From NCBI RefSeq assembly GCF_019219075.1, contig NZ_JAHUWJ010000008.1, forward strand, positions 1 to 64,000: 64,000 bases of DNA, given 5' to 3'. Made by a program: the position numbers and the translations under genes. The stretch comes from Chitinophaga sp. sic0106. Its GTDB lineage: Bacteria > Bacteroidota > Bacteroidia > Chitinophagales > Chitinophagaceae. Shown here one piece after another: positions 41,181 to 49,742 of the stretch (positions are counted from its first letter, which is position 1; every line of letters begins with the position of its first letter). Below the pieces are notes generated by a model. The model was given only the letters and a program-made list of their open reading frames with translations, did not search any database and was not told where the DNA came from.

Positions 41181-42233
41181 TTATTTAAAATGCGATTTGC
41201 CGTTGATCAGCACATTGTTCTGTTCATTGGACAGCACAGCATAGCTAAAGCCAGGCTGGAGGCAGTAAGCGCCTACCTGTCCTTTTTTATTGAGTGCGAG
41301 GAAGCCTACCTGTATTTCTTTTGCTTTTGAAGGGCTGCGTTTAACGATGCGGGTTACCGCTTCTTTGCAGGCAGCTTCAGGCGGGTATCCCTGGCGCATG
41401 AGTTCTACTACGAGGTGGGAGCCTACGATTTTAATCACTTCTTCACCAACGCCGGTGCTGGTAGCAGCGCCTATTTCGTTATCCACATAGAGGCCGGCTC
41501 CGATGATGGGGGAGTCGCCTACGCGGCCATGGAGTTTGAATGCCATACCGCTGGTAGTGCAGGCGCCGGAGAGGTTACCGTTGGCGTCCATGGCCACCAT
41601 ACCGATGGTATCGTGGTTGTACTGGTTGCCTGGCAGCATGAGTGGGTTAAAAGCGGTGGCGCCTTTGCTGTCGTAAGCTTTATTTTCGATGTTGATAACC
41701 GGTTTGTATTCGGATTTTTTCAACCATTCCTGCCATGCTTTTTCAGCTTCCGGAGTGAGGAGGTTTTCTTTCTCAAAACCGTTTGCCAGGGCGAATTGCA
41801 GGGCACCGTCGCCGGCGAGCATCACGTGAGGTGTTTTCTCCATTACTTTACGTGCAACGGAGATGGCGTGGGTAACGTGTTCGAGGGCGCATACGGAGCC
41901 GGCGTTACCGAATTCGTCCATGATGCAGGCGTCGAGGGTTACGCGGCCGTCTCTGTCGGGAAAGCCTGAATAGCCTACGGTATGGTTGTTAGGATCTGCT
42001 TCCGGTACGCGTACACCTGCTTCTACGGCGTCGAGGGCGCGACCACCTTTTTTCAGGATGTCCCATGCGGCGCTGTTGGCTGCGCGACCAAAATCCCAGG
42101 TAGAAACAACGATTGGTTTACCGGTTACTCCACCTTTTTTTGCCTGCGCATCTGCTGCGGAGGCAATGCTGTCTAAAGAGAAAACAGCGGCGCCCATGGC
42201 CGCTGTTTTCAGAAAACTTCTTCTATCTTTCAT
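41181..42233 (-). CDS. N4-(beta-N-acetylglucosaminyl)-L-asparaginase (glycosylasparaginase)
   Basis: A 350-residue Ntn-hydrolase that cleaves the GlcNAc-Asn bond left when N-linked glycoproteins are broken down. A twin-arginine-like signal (DRRSFLKTAAMGAA) points to export. NHDTIGMVAMD contains Thr209, the autocleavage site and nucleophile; GRVGDSPIIGAGLYVDNEIGAATSTG and CTTSG are the conserved beta-chain regions. Its neighbours (ROK kinase and permease upstream, hexosaminidase downstream) fit GlcNAc recovery. The 153-bp gap to cutC holds three stem-loops. Confidence 0.93.
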   Translation of the reverse strand: MKDRRSFLKTAAMGAAVFSLDSIASAADAQAKKGGVTGKPIVVSTWDFGRAANSAAWDILKKGGRALDAVEAGVRVPEADPNNHTVGYSGFPDRDGRVTLDACIMDEFGNAGSVCALEHVTHAISVARKVMEKTPHVMLAGDGALQFALANGFEKENLLTPEAEKAWQEWLKKSEYKPVINIENKAYDSKGATAFNPLMLPGNQYNHDTIGMVAMDANGNLSGACTTSGMAFKLHGRVGDSPIIGAGLYVDNEIGAATSTGVGEEVIKIVGSHLVVELMRQGYPPEAACKEAVTRIVKRSPSKAKEIQVGFLALNKKGQVGAYCLQPGFSYAVLSNEQNNVLINGKSHFK

Positions 42234-42243
42234 TGTGAGATGT

Positions 42244-43209
42244 TTAATCTTTCATTTCCCAAGCCAGGGCACTGGCGCCCAGGATGGCGGCATCACTTTC
42301 CTTTAATTCCGAGAACAGCAATTTAACCTTATTCTGGAATATCGGCAGCATGTTATTTTCCATGTGGATGCGTACAGGTTTCATGAGCATATCGCCGGCT
42401 TTGGTGAGTCCACCAAAGAGGATGATGGCTTCAGGGCTGGAGAACATAACGAAGTTGGCCAGTGCTTCTCCGAGGATCTGACCGGTGTATTCGTATACTT
42501 CTTTTGCCAGCGCATCATTTTTCATGGCTGCTTCATAAATCATTTTGGAGGTGATTTCGTCCAGTGTGTACTGGCGCAGTGTGCTCTCTACCTCCGGGCG
42601 GTTGATGAGGAACTCCTTGGCTGTATTGCAAACGCCGGTGGCGGATGCATAGGATTCCAGGGAGCCGCGCATGCCGGTACCGGGGTGGAGGCGACCGCCG
42701 GGCTGCACGATGCAGTGACCGAGTTCACCTGCGAATCCATCGTGACCGTAGATCAGCTGGCCATTGGCAACGATGCCGCTGCCTACGCCGGTGCCGAGCG
42801 TGATCATGATGAAATCTTTCATTCCGCGGGCAGCACCATAGGTCATTTCACCTATGGCTGCTGCGTTGGCATCGTTGGTCAGTACTGTGGGCAGGCCGAA
42901 GCGCTGTTCCAGCAGGTTTGCCAGTGGTATGATGCCGCGCCAGGAAAGGTTTGGCGCATATTCGATGTTGCCGGTGTAGAAGTTGCCGTTTGGAGCGCCA
43001 ACGCCTATACCTCTTATATTTTCAGATCCGCCAGCCTGCTCAATGAGTTTGCTGAGGTGACCGTGGAGTTCCGTTAAGAAATCCTCTACATTATCATGGC
43101 TTTTGGTTGACATCTTGCCATCACTCAAAATATTACCTCTGCGATCTACGATGCCAAAAACTGTGTTAGTTCCCCCAATATCAATGCCCACCGCTAATTG
43201 CTGACTCAT
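42244..43209 (-). CDS. ROK-family sugar kinase, probably for GlcNAc or glucose
   Basis: A 321-residue kinase. GIDIGGTNT near the N terminus is the ATP phosphate loop, GVGAPNG and [10 protein letters not shown] (catalytic Asp) and [11 protein letters not shown] follow. The ROK zinc motif C-x-C-G-x-x-G-C-L-E is replaced: after [14 protein letters not shown] the sequence is [12 protein letters not shown], with Pro, Thr and Ser where the three cysteines should be, while the His of GELGH is kept. The ATG at 43209 overlaps the permease gene by 29 bases. In this context it would phosphorylate imported GlcNAc for nagB-LmbE; inferred from neighbours. Confidence 0.88.
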   Translation of the reverse strand: MSQQLAVGIDIGGTNTVFGIVDRRGNILSDGKMSTKSHDNVEDFLTELHGHLSKLIEQAGGSENIRGIGVGAPNGNFYTGNIEYAPNLSWRGIIPLANLLEQRFGLPTVLTNDANAAAIGEMTYGAARGMKDFIMITLGTGVGSGIVANGQLIYGHDGFAGELGHCIVQPGGRLHPGTGMRGSLESYASATGVCNTAKEFLINRPEVESTLRQYTLDEITSKMIYEAAMKNDALAKEVYEYTGQILGEALANFVMFSSPEAIILFGGLTKAGDMLMKPVRIHMENNMLPIFQNKVKLLFSELKESDAAILGASALAWEMKD

Positions 43210-45097
43210 AATCAATTCCTTGAGATTTTAGTATGTTTTTAACTTTGAATGCGAAGAATGCCAGGTATGCGAAACATAAGCCCGGGATCAGGTAAGAGTG
43301 GTGGATGCCAATTGCAGGAATATCCGCCAGACCGCCTTGTAATGGTGGTACCAGGGAACCGCCGAGGATCATCATTACGAGGAATGCAGAACCCTGACCG
43401 GTGTATTTACCCAGGCCGGCAATAGCCAGTGCAAAGATGTTAGGCCACATAACAGAGCAGAACAAACCGCCACTGAGGAATGCGAAAGTAGCCAGTGCAC
43501 CGGTGGTGAATAAGCCGATTAATACGGAGAGTACACCCAGCAGACCAAAGACCATCAGTGTTTTGGCAGGTTTATCCTGACCCATGAAGAAGCCGACGAT
43601 CTGGATGGCGATGCAGATAACGTAAGGATACAGTACACTTACATCGTTGCCTTTGATCACGTTAGCTCCGAGAACGATTGCGTAAGCCACAAAAGGAACA
43701 ATTACACAAAGGATCTTACGGGTATTTTTGGAGACGTTAAATACGCTGATGGCACCAGTCCAGCGGCCAATCATCATTGAACCCCAGAAGAGGGATACAT
43801 ATGGGTCCAGTTCTGACTCCTTCAGTCCATTTGGCGTAAGGAAGCCAGGATGGGTGAGGAGTCCGCCGAGATTACTGGCGATGGTTACTTCCACACCTAC
43901 ATAGATGAAGATAGCCAGCATTCCCAGGATCAGCTGTGGATAGCGCATAGCGCCCCAGCCTTCCGGATTTTTACTGGAGGAAGATTGTGCTACCAGCAGT
44001 ATACCGATGATACCTACGATACCAACTGTAAAGAATGGCAGTTCCATTTTCAGGGCCAGACCGGCGAGGATCAGAACGAACATCGCGGTGATACCGAGTA
44101 TGGCGCGGGTTGCTTTAGGAGATGATTCGAAAGATTCGTCAGCCGTTTGGTTATCAGGCATTTTCACAAATGCGAAGATAGCTGCGGCAACGAGGAACAG
44201 TCCGATCAGGAGGAAATACAGCGTGTTGATTTTGCTGATATCTGTTTCTGCGGCTGCGCCACCGGACATACCGCCGAAGAGCAGCATGCTCACGATGATT
44301 GGTCCGATGGTAGTACCAAAGGAGTTGATACCACCCGCCAGGTTCAGACGGTGCGCTCCTTTTGCAGGATCACCGAGGATGATGGCGAATGGATTGGCGG
44401 CCGTTTGCTGTAGGGAGAAACCGAGGGCCACAATAAACAGGGCCATCAGGATCAGGGCAAAGTAGCCGAAGGTAACGGTTTGATTGAAGTCGGTACCTAA
44501 AACGGATAACACATTTTGCAGTTTATCTTTTGTAAACGTGCTGCTGTATTCCGTAGCGGATTCCGTGAAGCTGCCACCTACAGCTGCCTGGAGGTTGGTG
44601 TTGGACGCGTATTTGGCGCCTGCTTCATTTTTAGATACTAATAATGAGTAAGTATCCGCTTCTTTTTCGCGACGTATTTTCACTTCGCGGTCAGAAGTTT
44701 GCAGTTGCTGGCCAACCTGGAAACTGCTGATGTCAGCTTGGGTTTCCACGATGGGAACGATTTTCTCTTTGTTGACACAAGGGATCATGATGGCAGATCC
44801 AAGCACAGAAATTAATAAACCGTAAATAATACCCTTTTTATATCCGATCTTATTGAGGATATCTACCTTTCTTGCTGCCGATGCCAGATAGAGGATCAGT
44901 GATCCAATAAAGTAAGCACTGTAGAAAGCAAAATCAATCAGCTGAGATTCAAGCTGGGTAAGGTTAAAATGAGTTTTGCAGAACGGGATAAATATACTGT
45001 TGGATGCCGCCAGGAAGCCCCAAAAAAAGAACACTAAAATTAGCACAAAGAAAGAAGGATGGGTACTTTGCGCGTTTTGTTTTTGTTGCTGAGACAT
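43181..45097 (-). CDS. FucP-type sugar permease with a large extra loop, probable GlcNAc importer
   Basis: A 638-residue major facilitator of the FHS/FucP sugar:H+ symporter group: [47 protein letters not shown] and FVYVGVEV-type segments ([16 protein letters not shown]). Typical members have 410-450 residues. Here about 95 extra hydrophilic residues (about 112-205) sit between two early helices. It heads the amino-sugar operon and overlaps the kinase gene. Sugar specificity is inferred from the operon. Confidence 0.9.
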   Translation of the reverse strand: MSQQQKQNAQSTHPSFFVLILVFFFWGFLAASNSIFIPFCKTHFNLTQLESQLIDFAFYSAYFIGSLILYLASAARKVDILNKIGYKKGIIYGLLISVLGSAIMIPCVNKEKIVPIVETQADISSFQVGQQLQTSDREVKIRREKEADTYSLLVSKNEAGAKYASNTNLQAAVGGSFTESATEYSSTFTKDKLQNVLSVLGTDFNQTVTFGYFALILMALFIVALGFSLQQTAANPFAIILGDPAKGAHRLNLAGGINSFGTTIGPIIVSMLLFGGMSGGAAAETDISKINTLYFLLIGLFLVAAAIFAFVKMPDNQTADESFESSPKATRAILGITAMFVLILAGLALKMELPFFTVGIVGIIGILLVAQSSSSKNPEGWGAMRYPQLILGMLAIFIYVGVEVTIASNLGGLLTHPGFLTPNGLKESELDPYVSLFWGSMMIGRWTGAISVFNVSKNTRKILCVIVPFVAYAIVLGANVIKGNDVSVLYPYVICIAIQIVGFFMGQDKPAKTLMVFGLLGVLSVLIGLFTTGALATFAFLSGGLFCSVMWPNIFALAIAGLGKYTGQGSAFLVMMILGGSLVPPLQGGLADIPAIGIHHSYLIPGLCFAYLAFFAFKVKNILKSQGIDYESAISGGH

Positions 45098-45108
45098 AAA
45101 CGTGTTAA
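45097..45108. promoter_or_regulatory. Weak ACGT-core site at the permease start
   Basis: TAAACGTGTTAA overlaps the first base of the ATG on the minus strand. An imperfect version of the palindrome 91 bases away. Confidence 0.25.
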
Positions 45109-45198
45109 GTTACAGTGAATTTTTGCCCGATAAATGTATAAATTATTTTTTATCATTTTCTAAAAAACCGGATAAACACCTGTATTTTTTATAGGCGG

Positions 45199-45210
45199 TA
45201 AAACGTTTTA
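45199..45210. promoter_or_regulatory. Candidate LacI-type operator between the divergent permease genes
   Basis: TAAAACGTTTTA, a perfect 12-base palindrome with central CG, the usual form of LacI-family operators. It lies 101 bases from the minus-strand permease ATG and 70 bases from the plus-strand one, so a single repressor could control both. Confidence 0.5.
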
Positions 45211-45280
45211 GCTAAGATATTTATGAAATATAGAAACTGTTTCTTATGTTCGCAAATACTTAAAACAATCTACTCAGCTT

Positions 45281-46621
45281 ATGTCGAACCAAACAGTAAC
45301 AATGGAAGCGCCCACTGCCAAGAAGGCCGGGTATGGACAGGCAATGGCTATTATCTCCATGCTGTTCTTTGTATTTGGCTTCGTGACCTGGTTAAACGGG
45401 GCACTGATCCAGTTTTTTGAAATTGTATGCGAACTGAATGTCTCCCAATCCCTGCTGGTGACATTTGCCTTTTACCTTGCCTACCTGTTTCTTTCTGTAC
45501 CATCTTCTTATATATTGGAGAAAACGGGCTTTAAAAATGGTATGTCTATTGGACTTGGCATTATTGCCCTTGGTTCTCTGGTATTTATTCCTGCGGCTAA
45601 TGCCCGTAGTTATCCGATGTTCCTGACTGGCCTGTTTATTCAGGGTGGCGGGTTGTCACTGCTGCAAACAGCGGTGAATCCTTACGCCAGCATTATCGGA
45701 CCAAAGGAGAGTGCTGCTAAGCGTATCAGTATCATGGGAATATGTAACAAGGTGGCTGGTGCGCTGGCTCCGATTATCCTGGGTGTAATCCTGCTCAGTG
45801 GTGCCGAAGAGCTGAAAGGCAAAATTGCGGCTGCTACTGATCCGGTGGTGAAAGCGGGTTTACTGGATAATCTGGCTTCCCGTGTTATCGGGCCTTATAC
45901 TGTCATTGCAATCGTATTGCTGATCCTGGCCGTTTTGCTGAAGAAAAGCAGTTTGCCTGAAATTGACACCAATGAGGAAGATGCGGCTACTGCTGCGGCT
46001 ACCATTGGTAAAACCAGCATTTTCCAGTTTCCTCACCTGCTGCTTGGCGTGCTTTGCATCTTCGTTTATGTGGGTGTGGAAGTAATGGCGGGAGATGTGA
46101 TTGGCTCCTATGGTAAGTCAATGGGTATGAGCCTGGATCAGACGAAATACTTCACCTCCTTCACGCTGGTGGCTATGCTGGCGGGATATATTATAGGTAT
46201 TATTACTATTCCTAAATACCTGAGTGCGCAAAAATCACTGTTGATTTGCGCGGCGCTGGGTATTGTATTTACAGTACTGGCTTATACCAAAACCGGTTTC
46301 TCAGCAGTAACCTGCATTGCCTTGCTGGGGCTGGCTAACTCTCTGATGTGGCCTGCGATTTTCCCCATGGCAATTGATGGTTTGGGTAAATTCACCAAAA
46401 CCGGTTCAGCACTGCTGGTAATGGGTATCGTGGGTGGTGCCGTACTGCCACAGGTTTATAGTGGTATGTTTAATAAAGAGTCTATGTTCAGCTTCCTGTA
46501 CAGCCCGAACATCGATTTCAGACATGCTTTCCTGTATTGCATGCTCCCTTGCTACCTGTATATTCTGTTTTATGCAGTAGCGGGTCATAAAATTGGTAAA
46601 AAGCAATTAGTATTGGCATAA
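45281..46621 (+). CDS. FucP-type sugar permease (glucose/galactose-like)
   Basis: A 446-residue, 12-helix major facilitator of normal length for the family. ISMLFFVFGFVTWLNGALIQFF, LLQTAVNPYASIIGP, VYVGVEVMAGDVI and NSLMWPAIFPMAIDGLGKF are the conserved stretches of FucP/GluP transporters. It is followed by galK 120 bp downstream on the same strand, suggesting galactose or a galactose-containing sugar, though a terminator-like hairpin lies between. Divergent from the other permease with a shared operator candidate. Confidence 0.9.
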   Translation: MSNQTVTMEAPTAKKAGYGQAMAIISMLFFVFGFVTWLNGALIQFFEIVCELNVSQSLLVTFAFYLAYLFLSVPSSYILEKTGFKNGMSIGLGIIALGSLVFIPAANARSYPMFLTGLFIQGGGLSLLQTAVNPYASIIGPKESAAKRISIMGICNKVAGALAPIILGVILLSGAEELKGKIAAATDPVVKAGLLDNLASRVIGPYTVIAIVLLILAVLLKKSSLPEIDTNEEDAATAAATIGKTSIFQFPHLLLGVLCIFVYVGVEVMAGDVIGSYGKSMGMSLDQTKYFTSFTLVAMLAGYIIGIITIPKYLSAQKSLLICAALGIVFTVLAYTKTGFSAVTCIALLGLANSLMWPAIFPMAIDGLGKFTKTGSALLVMGIVGGAVLPQVYSGMFNKESMFSFLYSPNIDFRHAFLYCMLPCYLYILFYAVAGHKIGKKQLVLA

Positions 46622-46644
46622 GCCATATTAAATAACAAGAGATT

Positions 46645-46697
46645 AAGGAACAAAGCGATTTTTCCACGGAAAAATTTCTTTGTTCCTTATTTTTTTC
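46645..46697 (+). terminator. Terminator after the second permease
   Basis: AAGGAACAAAG and CTTTGTTCCTT form an 11-bp stem with an inner ATTTTTCC/GGAAAAAT stem, followed by an AT8 T-run. It separates the permease from galK. Confidence 0.8.
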
Positions 46698-46710
46698 GCG
46701 TATTTTTAGG

Positions 46711-46723
46711 CGTAAATTTTACG
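46711..46723. promoter_or_regulatory. Palindrome upstream of galK
   Basis: CGTAAA-T-TTTACG, a perfect 13-base palindrome 18 bases before the galK ATG. Place and symmetry suggest a repressor site; it differs from the TAAAACGTTTTA type. Confidence 0.4.
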
Positions 46724-46741
46724 TTTAATTACAGGTACTGA

Positions 46742-47884
46742 ATGATACAAAAAACAAAAGAGCAGTTCATCAAACTATTCGGAAAAGAACCATTGATCGT
46801 TGTATCCCCAGGGCGAATAAATCTTATAGGTGAACATACCGATTATAACGACGGGTTTGTTTTACCCGCTGCCATCGATAAAAAAATTGTATATGCGGTA
46901 GCGCCAAACGGCACTAATCAATGTAATGTACATGCTGATTTTACCGGAGAAACGGCGTCTTTTTCCCTGGATGCTGTGGTACCCACACCCGGATGGATCA
47001 ACTACATCATGGGGGTAGTGGCCATGCTTCAACAGCGCGGACTGGAAGTAGCAGGCTTTGATTGTGTGCTGGCAGGAGATATTCCGGTGGGTGCGGGGTT
47101 GTCGTCTTCCGCAGCGGTGGAAGGTGGTCTGGTAGCGGCGCTCGACAAACTCTTTGGTTTCGGACTTTCCCGCATGGATATGGCGCTGATAGGCCAGAAG
47201 GCAGAACACACCTTCCCTGGCGTGATGTGCGGTATTATGGACCAGTTTGCAAACCTCCATGGTAAAAAGGACCAGGTGATGCGACTCGATTGCCGGAATC
47301 TTAATTACGAATATTTTCCATTTGAATTTCCAGGATATAAAGTGGTGCTGTGTAATTCTATGGTGCATCACTCACTGGCGTCGTCGGAATATAATGTGCG
47401 CCGTCAGCAATGTGAAGCGGGCGTGAAAGCAATTCAGCAACATCACCCGGAAGTGAAATCGCTCCGCGATGCGAACCTGCAGATGCTGGAAGAAGTGAAG
47501 GATGTAATACCTGGAAAAGTTTACGATCGCTGTGTGTACGTGATTGAAGAAATTTCCCGCGTACAGGAAGCCACCGGTTTACTGCAACAAGGAAAGCTGA
47601 ACGAATTCGGCAAGCTGATGTATGAAACGCATGAAGGCCTGAGCAAACTTTATGAGGTAAGCTGTCCGGAACTGGACTTCCTCGTATCCTTAGCGAGCGA
47701 GCGGGAAGAAGTAGCCGGCGCACGCGTGATGGGTGGCGGCTTTGGCGGCTGTACCATCAACCTGGTGGTAGCTGATAAAGTGGAGGAATACACGGAGTTT
47801 GTGCGTTCACGTTATAACAAGGAGTACAATAAAGATCCTGAAATCTATGTTACCACCATTGAAAACGGAGTAACAGTTTTATAA
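46742..47884 (+). CDS. galK: Galactokinase
   Basis: GHMP kinase of 380 residues that makes galactose 1-phosphate for the Leloir pathway. GRINLIGEHTDYNDGFVLPAA is the galactose-binding signature (PGR-NLIGEHTDY), PVGAGLSSSAA the ATP loop and GGGFGGCTINLV the third motif. Length is normal. It follows the FucP-type permease, with a possible operator at 46711-46723 and a strong terminator at 47907-47936. No galT or galE is nearby. Confidence 0.96.
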   Translation: MIQKTKEQFIKLFGKEPLIVVSPGRINLIGEHTDYNDGFVLPAAIDKKIVYAVAPNGTNQCNVHADFTGETASFSLDAVVPTPGWINYIMGVVAMLQQRGLEVAGFDCVLAGDIPVGAGLSSSAAVEGGLVAALDKLFGFGLSRMDMALIGQKAEHTFPGVMCGIMDQFANLHGKKDQVMRLDCRNLNYEYFPFEFPGYKVVLCNSMVHHSLASSEYNVRRQQCEAGVKAIQQHHPEVKSLRDANLQMLEEVKDVIPGKVYDRCVYVIEEISRVQEATGLLQQGKLNEFGKLMYETHEGLSKLYEVSCPELDFLVSLASEREEVAGARVMGGGFGGCTINLVVADKVEEYTEFVRSRYNKEYNKDPEIYVTTIENGVTVL

Positions 47885-47906
47885 GTTCAATAATGCAAGC
47901 TGACAT

Positions 47907-47936
47907 AAACCGCCTTTACAGGCGGTTTTTTTTTAT
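47907..47936 (+). terminator. Terminator of galK
   Basis: AAACCGCC and GGCGGTTT form an 8-bp stem with a TTTACA loop, followed by a long T-run. Confidence 0.9.
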
Positions 47937-48020
47937 TTTGTGGAGATGAGATTGTTTTAAACTCAGATGCGGAAAGAGATTGATAGTTTGAAAGCGAAAT
48001 AATGCAAAAAATTTAGGTAT

Positions 48021-48050
48021 ATGGCGGTCAACAGGCATGTTGACCGCCAT
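48021..48050. terminator. 13-bp hairpin before the hip-like module
   Basis: ATGGCGGTCAACA pairs perfectly with TGTTGACCGCCAT around GGCA, followed by TTTTAT. It is 85 bases past the galK terminator, so it may be a second stop or the boundary of the AT-rich module. Confidence 0.55.
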
Positions 48051-48052
48051 TT

Positions 48053-48150
48053 TATATGTAAATACGTATATTATTTCTGTTTTTTAATGAAATATACGTT
48101 TTTGCATATAATTTATTAAAAAAGAGGCAATTTATATCTATTTACATATA
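48053..48150. promoter_or_regulatory. Inverted operator-like arms flanking the hip-like promoter region
   Basis: TATATGTAAATA at 48053-48064 is repeated exactly inverted as TATTTACATATA at 48139-48150, with 74 bases between. The second arm ends 22 bases before the first codon of the HTH gene. Such paired distant sites suit looping or co-operative binding by the HipB-like dimer. Inferred from symmetry. Confidence 0.5.
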
Positions 48151-48172
48151 TTTTTAGTATATTGAAAGAAAG

Positions 48173-48397
48173 GTGGAAAGAATGGAAACATTAGCGGAAT
48201 TCGTAAAGCGGAGGCGTAAAAAAGCAAATTTGACGCAGGTCAGATTTGCTCAACTGAGCGGTGTAGCATTAACCGTAATACGAAAAATTGAACAAGGTAA
48301 AACTGATCTGCAATTGGATAAAGTGAATCTTGTACTAAGTATGTTTGGCCATAGACTCGCGCCTGTACCTACCAAAGACTTAGCAGAAGAAGTATAA
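48173..48397 (+). CDS. hipB: HipB-like HTH antitoxin/repressor
   Basis: A 74-residue protein, nearly all one XRE-type helix-turn-helix: LAEFVKRRRKKANLTQVRFAQLSGVALTVIRKIEQGKTDLQLDKVNLVLSMFGHRL. The LN-L-FGH-L end is typical of HipB. ATG at 48182 is a second possible start. It precedes a separate HipA N-terminal-domain gene (9 bp) and a kinase gene. It should repress the module through the AT-rich upstream region. Confidence 0.85.
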   Translation: MERMETLAEFVKRRRKKANLTQVRFAQLSGVALTVIRKIEQGKTDLQLDKVNLVLSMFGHRLAPVPTKDLAEEV

Positions 48398-48406
48398 ATA
48401 TTAACC

Positions 48407-48739
48407 ATGCGAAAAGCTGAAATATATTATAAATCCAGTCTTGCCGGGCATCTGACTGAAACGGATGATGGCGAATATATCTTTCAATATACAGCTGAAT
48501 ATGTTGCACAGCATCCAGATGAGTTCCTTTCATTTACCATGCCTGTCAGCCCACAGCCATATATTGATCAACGATTGTTTCCTTTTTTTGAAGGTCTTAT
48601 TCCAGAAGGTTGGTTACTGAATATTGCTACAAAAAACTGGAAGCTTCACCGGAATGATAAAATGGGATTATTGTTAGTATGTTGTAGAGACTGTATCGGA
48701 GCCGTAAGCGTAATTGCAATAGATCATGAAAACGAATAA
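48407..48739 (+). CDS. HipA N-terminal-domain protein (HipS-like)
   Basis: A 110-residue stand-alone version of the N-subdomain 1 of HipA: KAEIYYKSSLAGHLTETDDG, FTMPVSP and LFPFFEGLIPEGWLLNIA are its family marks. In HipA this domain is fused to the kinase; in the E. coli O127 HipBST system it is a separate small protein (HipS) acting as the antitoxin. Its 3' end overlaps the kinase gene by 14 bases, suggesting coupled translation. The role as antitoxin here is inferred. Confidence 0.82.
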   Translation: MRKAEIYYKSSLAGHLTETDDGEYIFQYTAEYVAQHPDEFLSFTMPVSPQPYIDQRLFPFFEGLIPEGWLLNIATKNWKLHRNDKMGLLLVCCRDCIGAVSVIAIDHENE

Positions 48740-49682
48740 ATGTTTGCACTGCTATAAGCCCCTGTTGGCGGATGAGCAGGATTTTCATAAGCAATGCTGC
48801 AAAAAAATTTTTGGCGTGGAATCTCCGCCAGAACTGCCCTATTCCTCTGAAGATTTATTTCTGCTTGCAGAACAGGTAGTACAAAGGGGAGAAACAATAC
48901 CGGGTGTACAACCGAAGCTATCATTAGAATTGCAGAGAAGACAAGGAGCATCTGAAAAAGAGAACAGGCTGACAATTATGGGTGTTTTAGGAGGGTATTA
49001 CATCCTTAAACCACCAAATGCTGCTTACAGTCAATTGCCGGAAAATGAGCATCTTTCTATGTTAATGGCAAAGGAGATTTTTAATATCCGCATTGCTGAT
49101 TGCACATTAGTTAGATTACTTTCGGGGGAGCTTGCCTATCTGACAAAAAGAATGGATCGTGCTGCAAATGGAGAGAAGTATCACATGCTGGATATGTTTC
49201 AAATCCTGGATGCATACGATAAATATGTGGGATCAATGGAAAGGGTCGGCAAAGCGATCAAAGCTCATTCAGTAAACGCTCTTCTTAATCTAAGTGAGTA
49301 TTTTCACCTTACATTATTTTGCTTTTTAATTGGGAATAATGATATGCACCTGAAAAACTTTTCTTTGCTTTCCAAAGAAATTGGTGTGTGGGAACTGTCG
49401 CCGGCATATGATCTGCTGAATGCCACCATTGCAAATCCTGAGGATAGTGAAGAGCTGGCGCTCACACTTAATGCAAAAAAGAAGAAGCTAAAACGAAAGG
49501 ATCTGACTCATTTTGGACTTCAGCTTGGACTAACAGAACGACAAGTCGAAAACGCATTCAATCTGATAAGCCAGAATATTTCACCAGCGCTTGCTTTCAT
49601 AGATAATTCATTTTTATCTGATGCTAATAAATCAGCATATAAAATATTATTAGAGCAGCGTTTTCAAATCCTTTCCACCTAA
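48726..49682 (+). CDS. HipA C-terminal kinase (HipT-like)
   Basis: A 318-residue serine/threonine kinase-like protein. It starts with a Cys-rich knuckle (CLHC at 6-9, HKQCC at 21-25), then GETIPGVQPKLSLEL with the Gly-rich loop. GNNDMHLKN has catalytic Asp206 and Asn211, and SPAYDLL has metal Asp229. In HipT of E. coli O127 the loop carries two phospho-serines (Ser57-Ile-Ser59); here those positions read Thr57-Ile58-Pro59, so only one acceptor remains. Known HipA/HipT kinases phosphorylate aminoacyl-tRNA synthetases; the target here is unknown. Third gene of a HipB-HipS-HipT-like set in AT-rich DNA. Confidence 0.85.
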   Translation: MKTNKCLHCYKPLLADEQDFHKQCCKKIFGVESPPELPYSSEDLFLLAEQVVQRGETIPGVQPKLSLELQRRQGASEKENRLTIMGVLGGYYILKPPNAAYSQLPENEHLSMLMAKEIFNIRIADCTLVRLLSGELAYLTKRMDRAANGEKYHMLDMFQILDAYDKYVGSMERVGKAIKAHSVNALLNLSEYFHLTLFCFLIGNNDMHLKNFSLLSKEIGVWELSPAYDLLNATIANPEDSEELALTLNAKKKKLKRKDLTHFGLQLGLTERQVENAFNLISQNISPALAFIDNSFLSDANKSAYKILLEQRFQILST

Positions 49683-49685
49683 TAC

Positions 49686-49717
49686 AAACGGCCGGCGGAT
49701 CACTCCGCCGGCCGTTT
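49686..49717. terminator. Bidirectional terminator after the hip-like module
   Basis: AAACGGCCGGCGGA and TCCGCCGGCCGTTT form a perfect 14-bp stem with a TCAC loop, between convergent stops at 49682 (+) and 49743 (-). Confidence 0.85.
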
Positions 49718-49742
49718 CCCGTTAGTACTTTATAATATTCTA

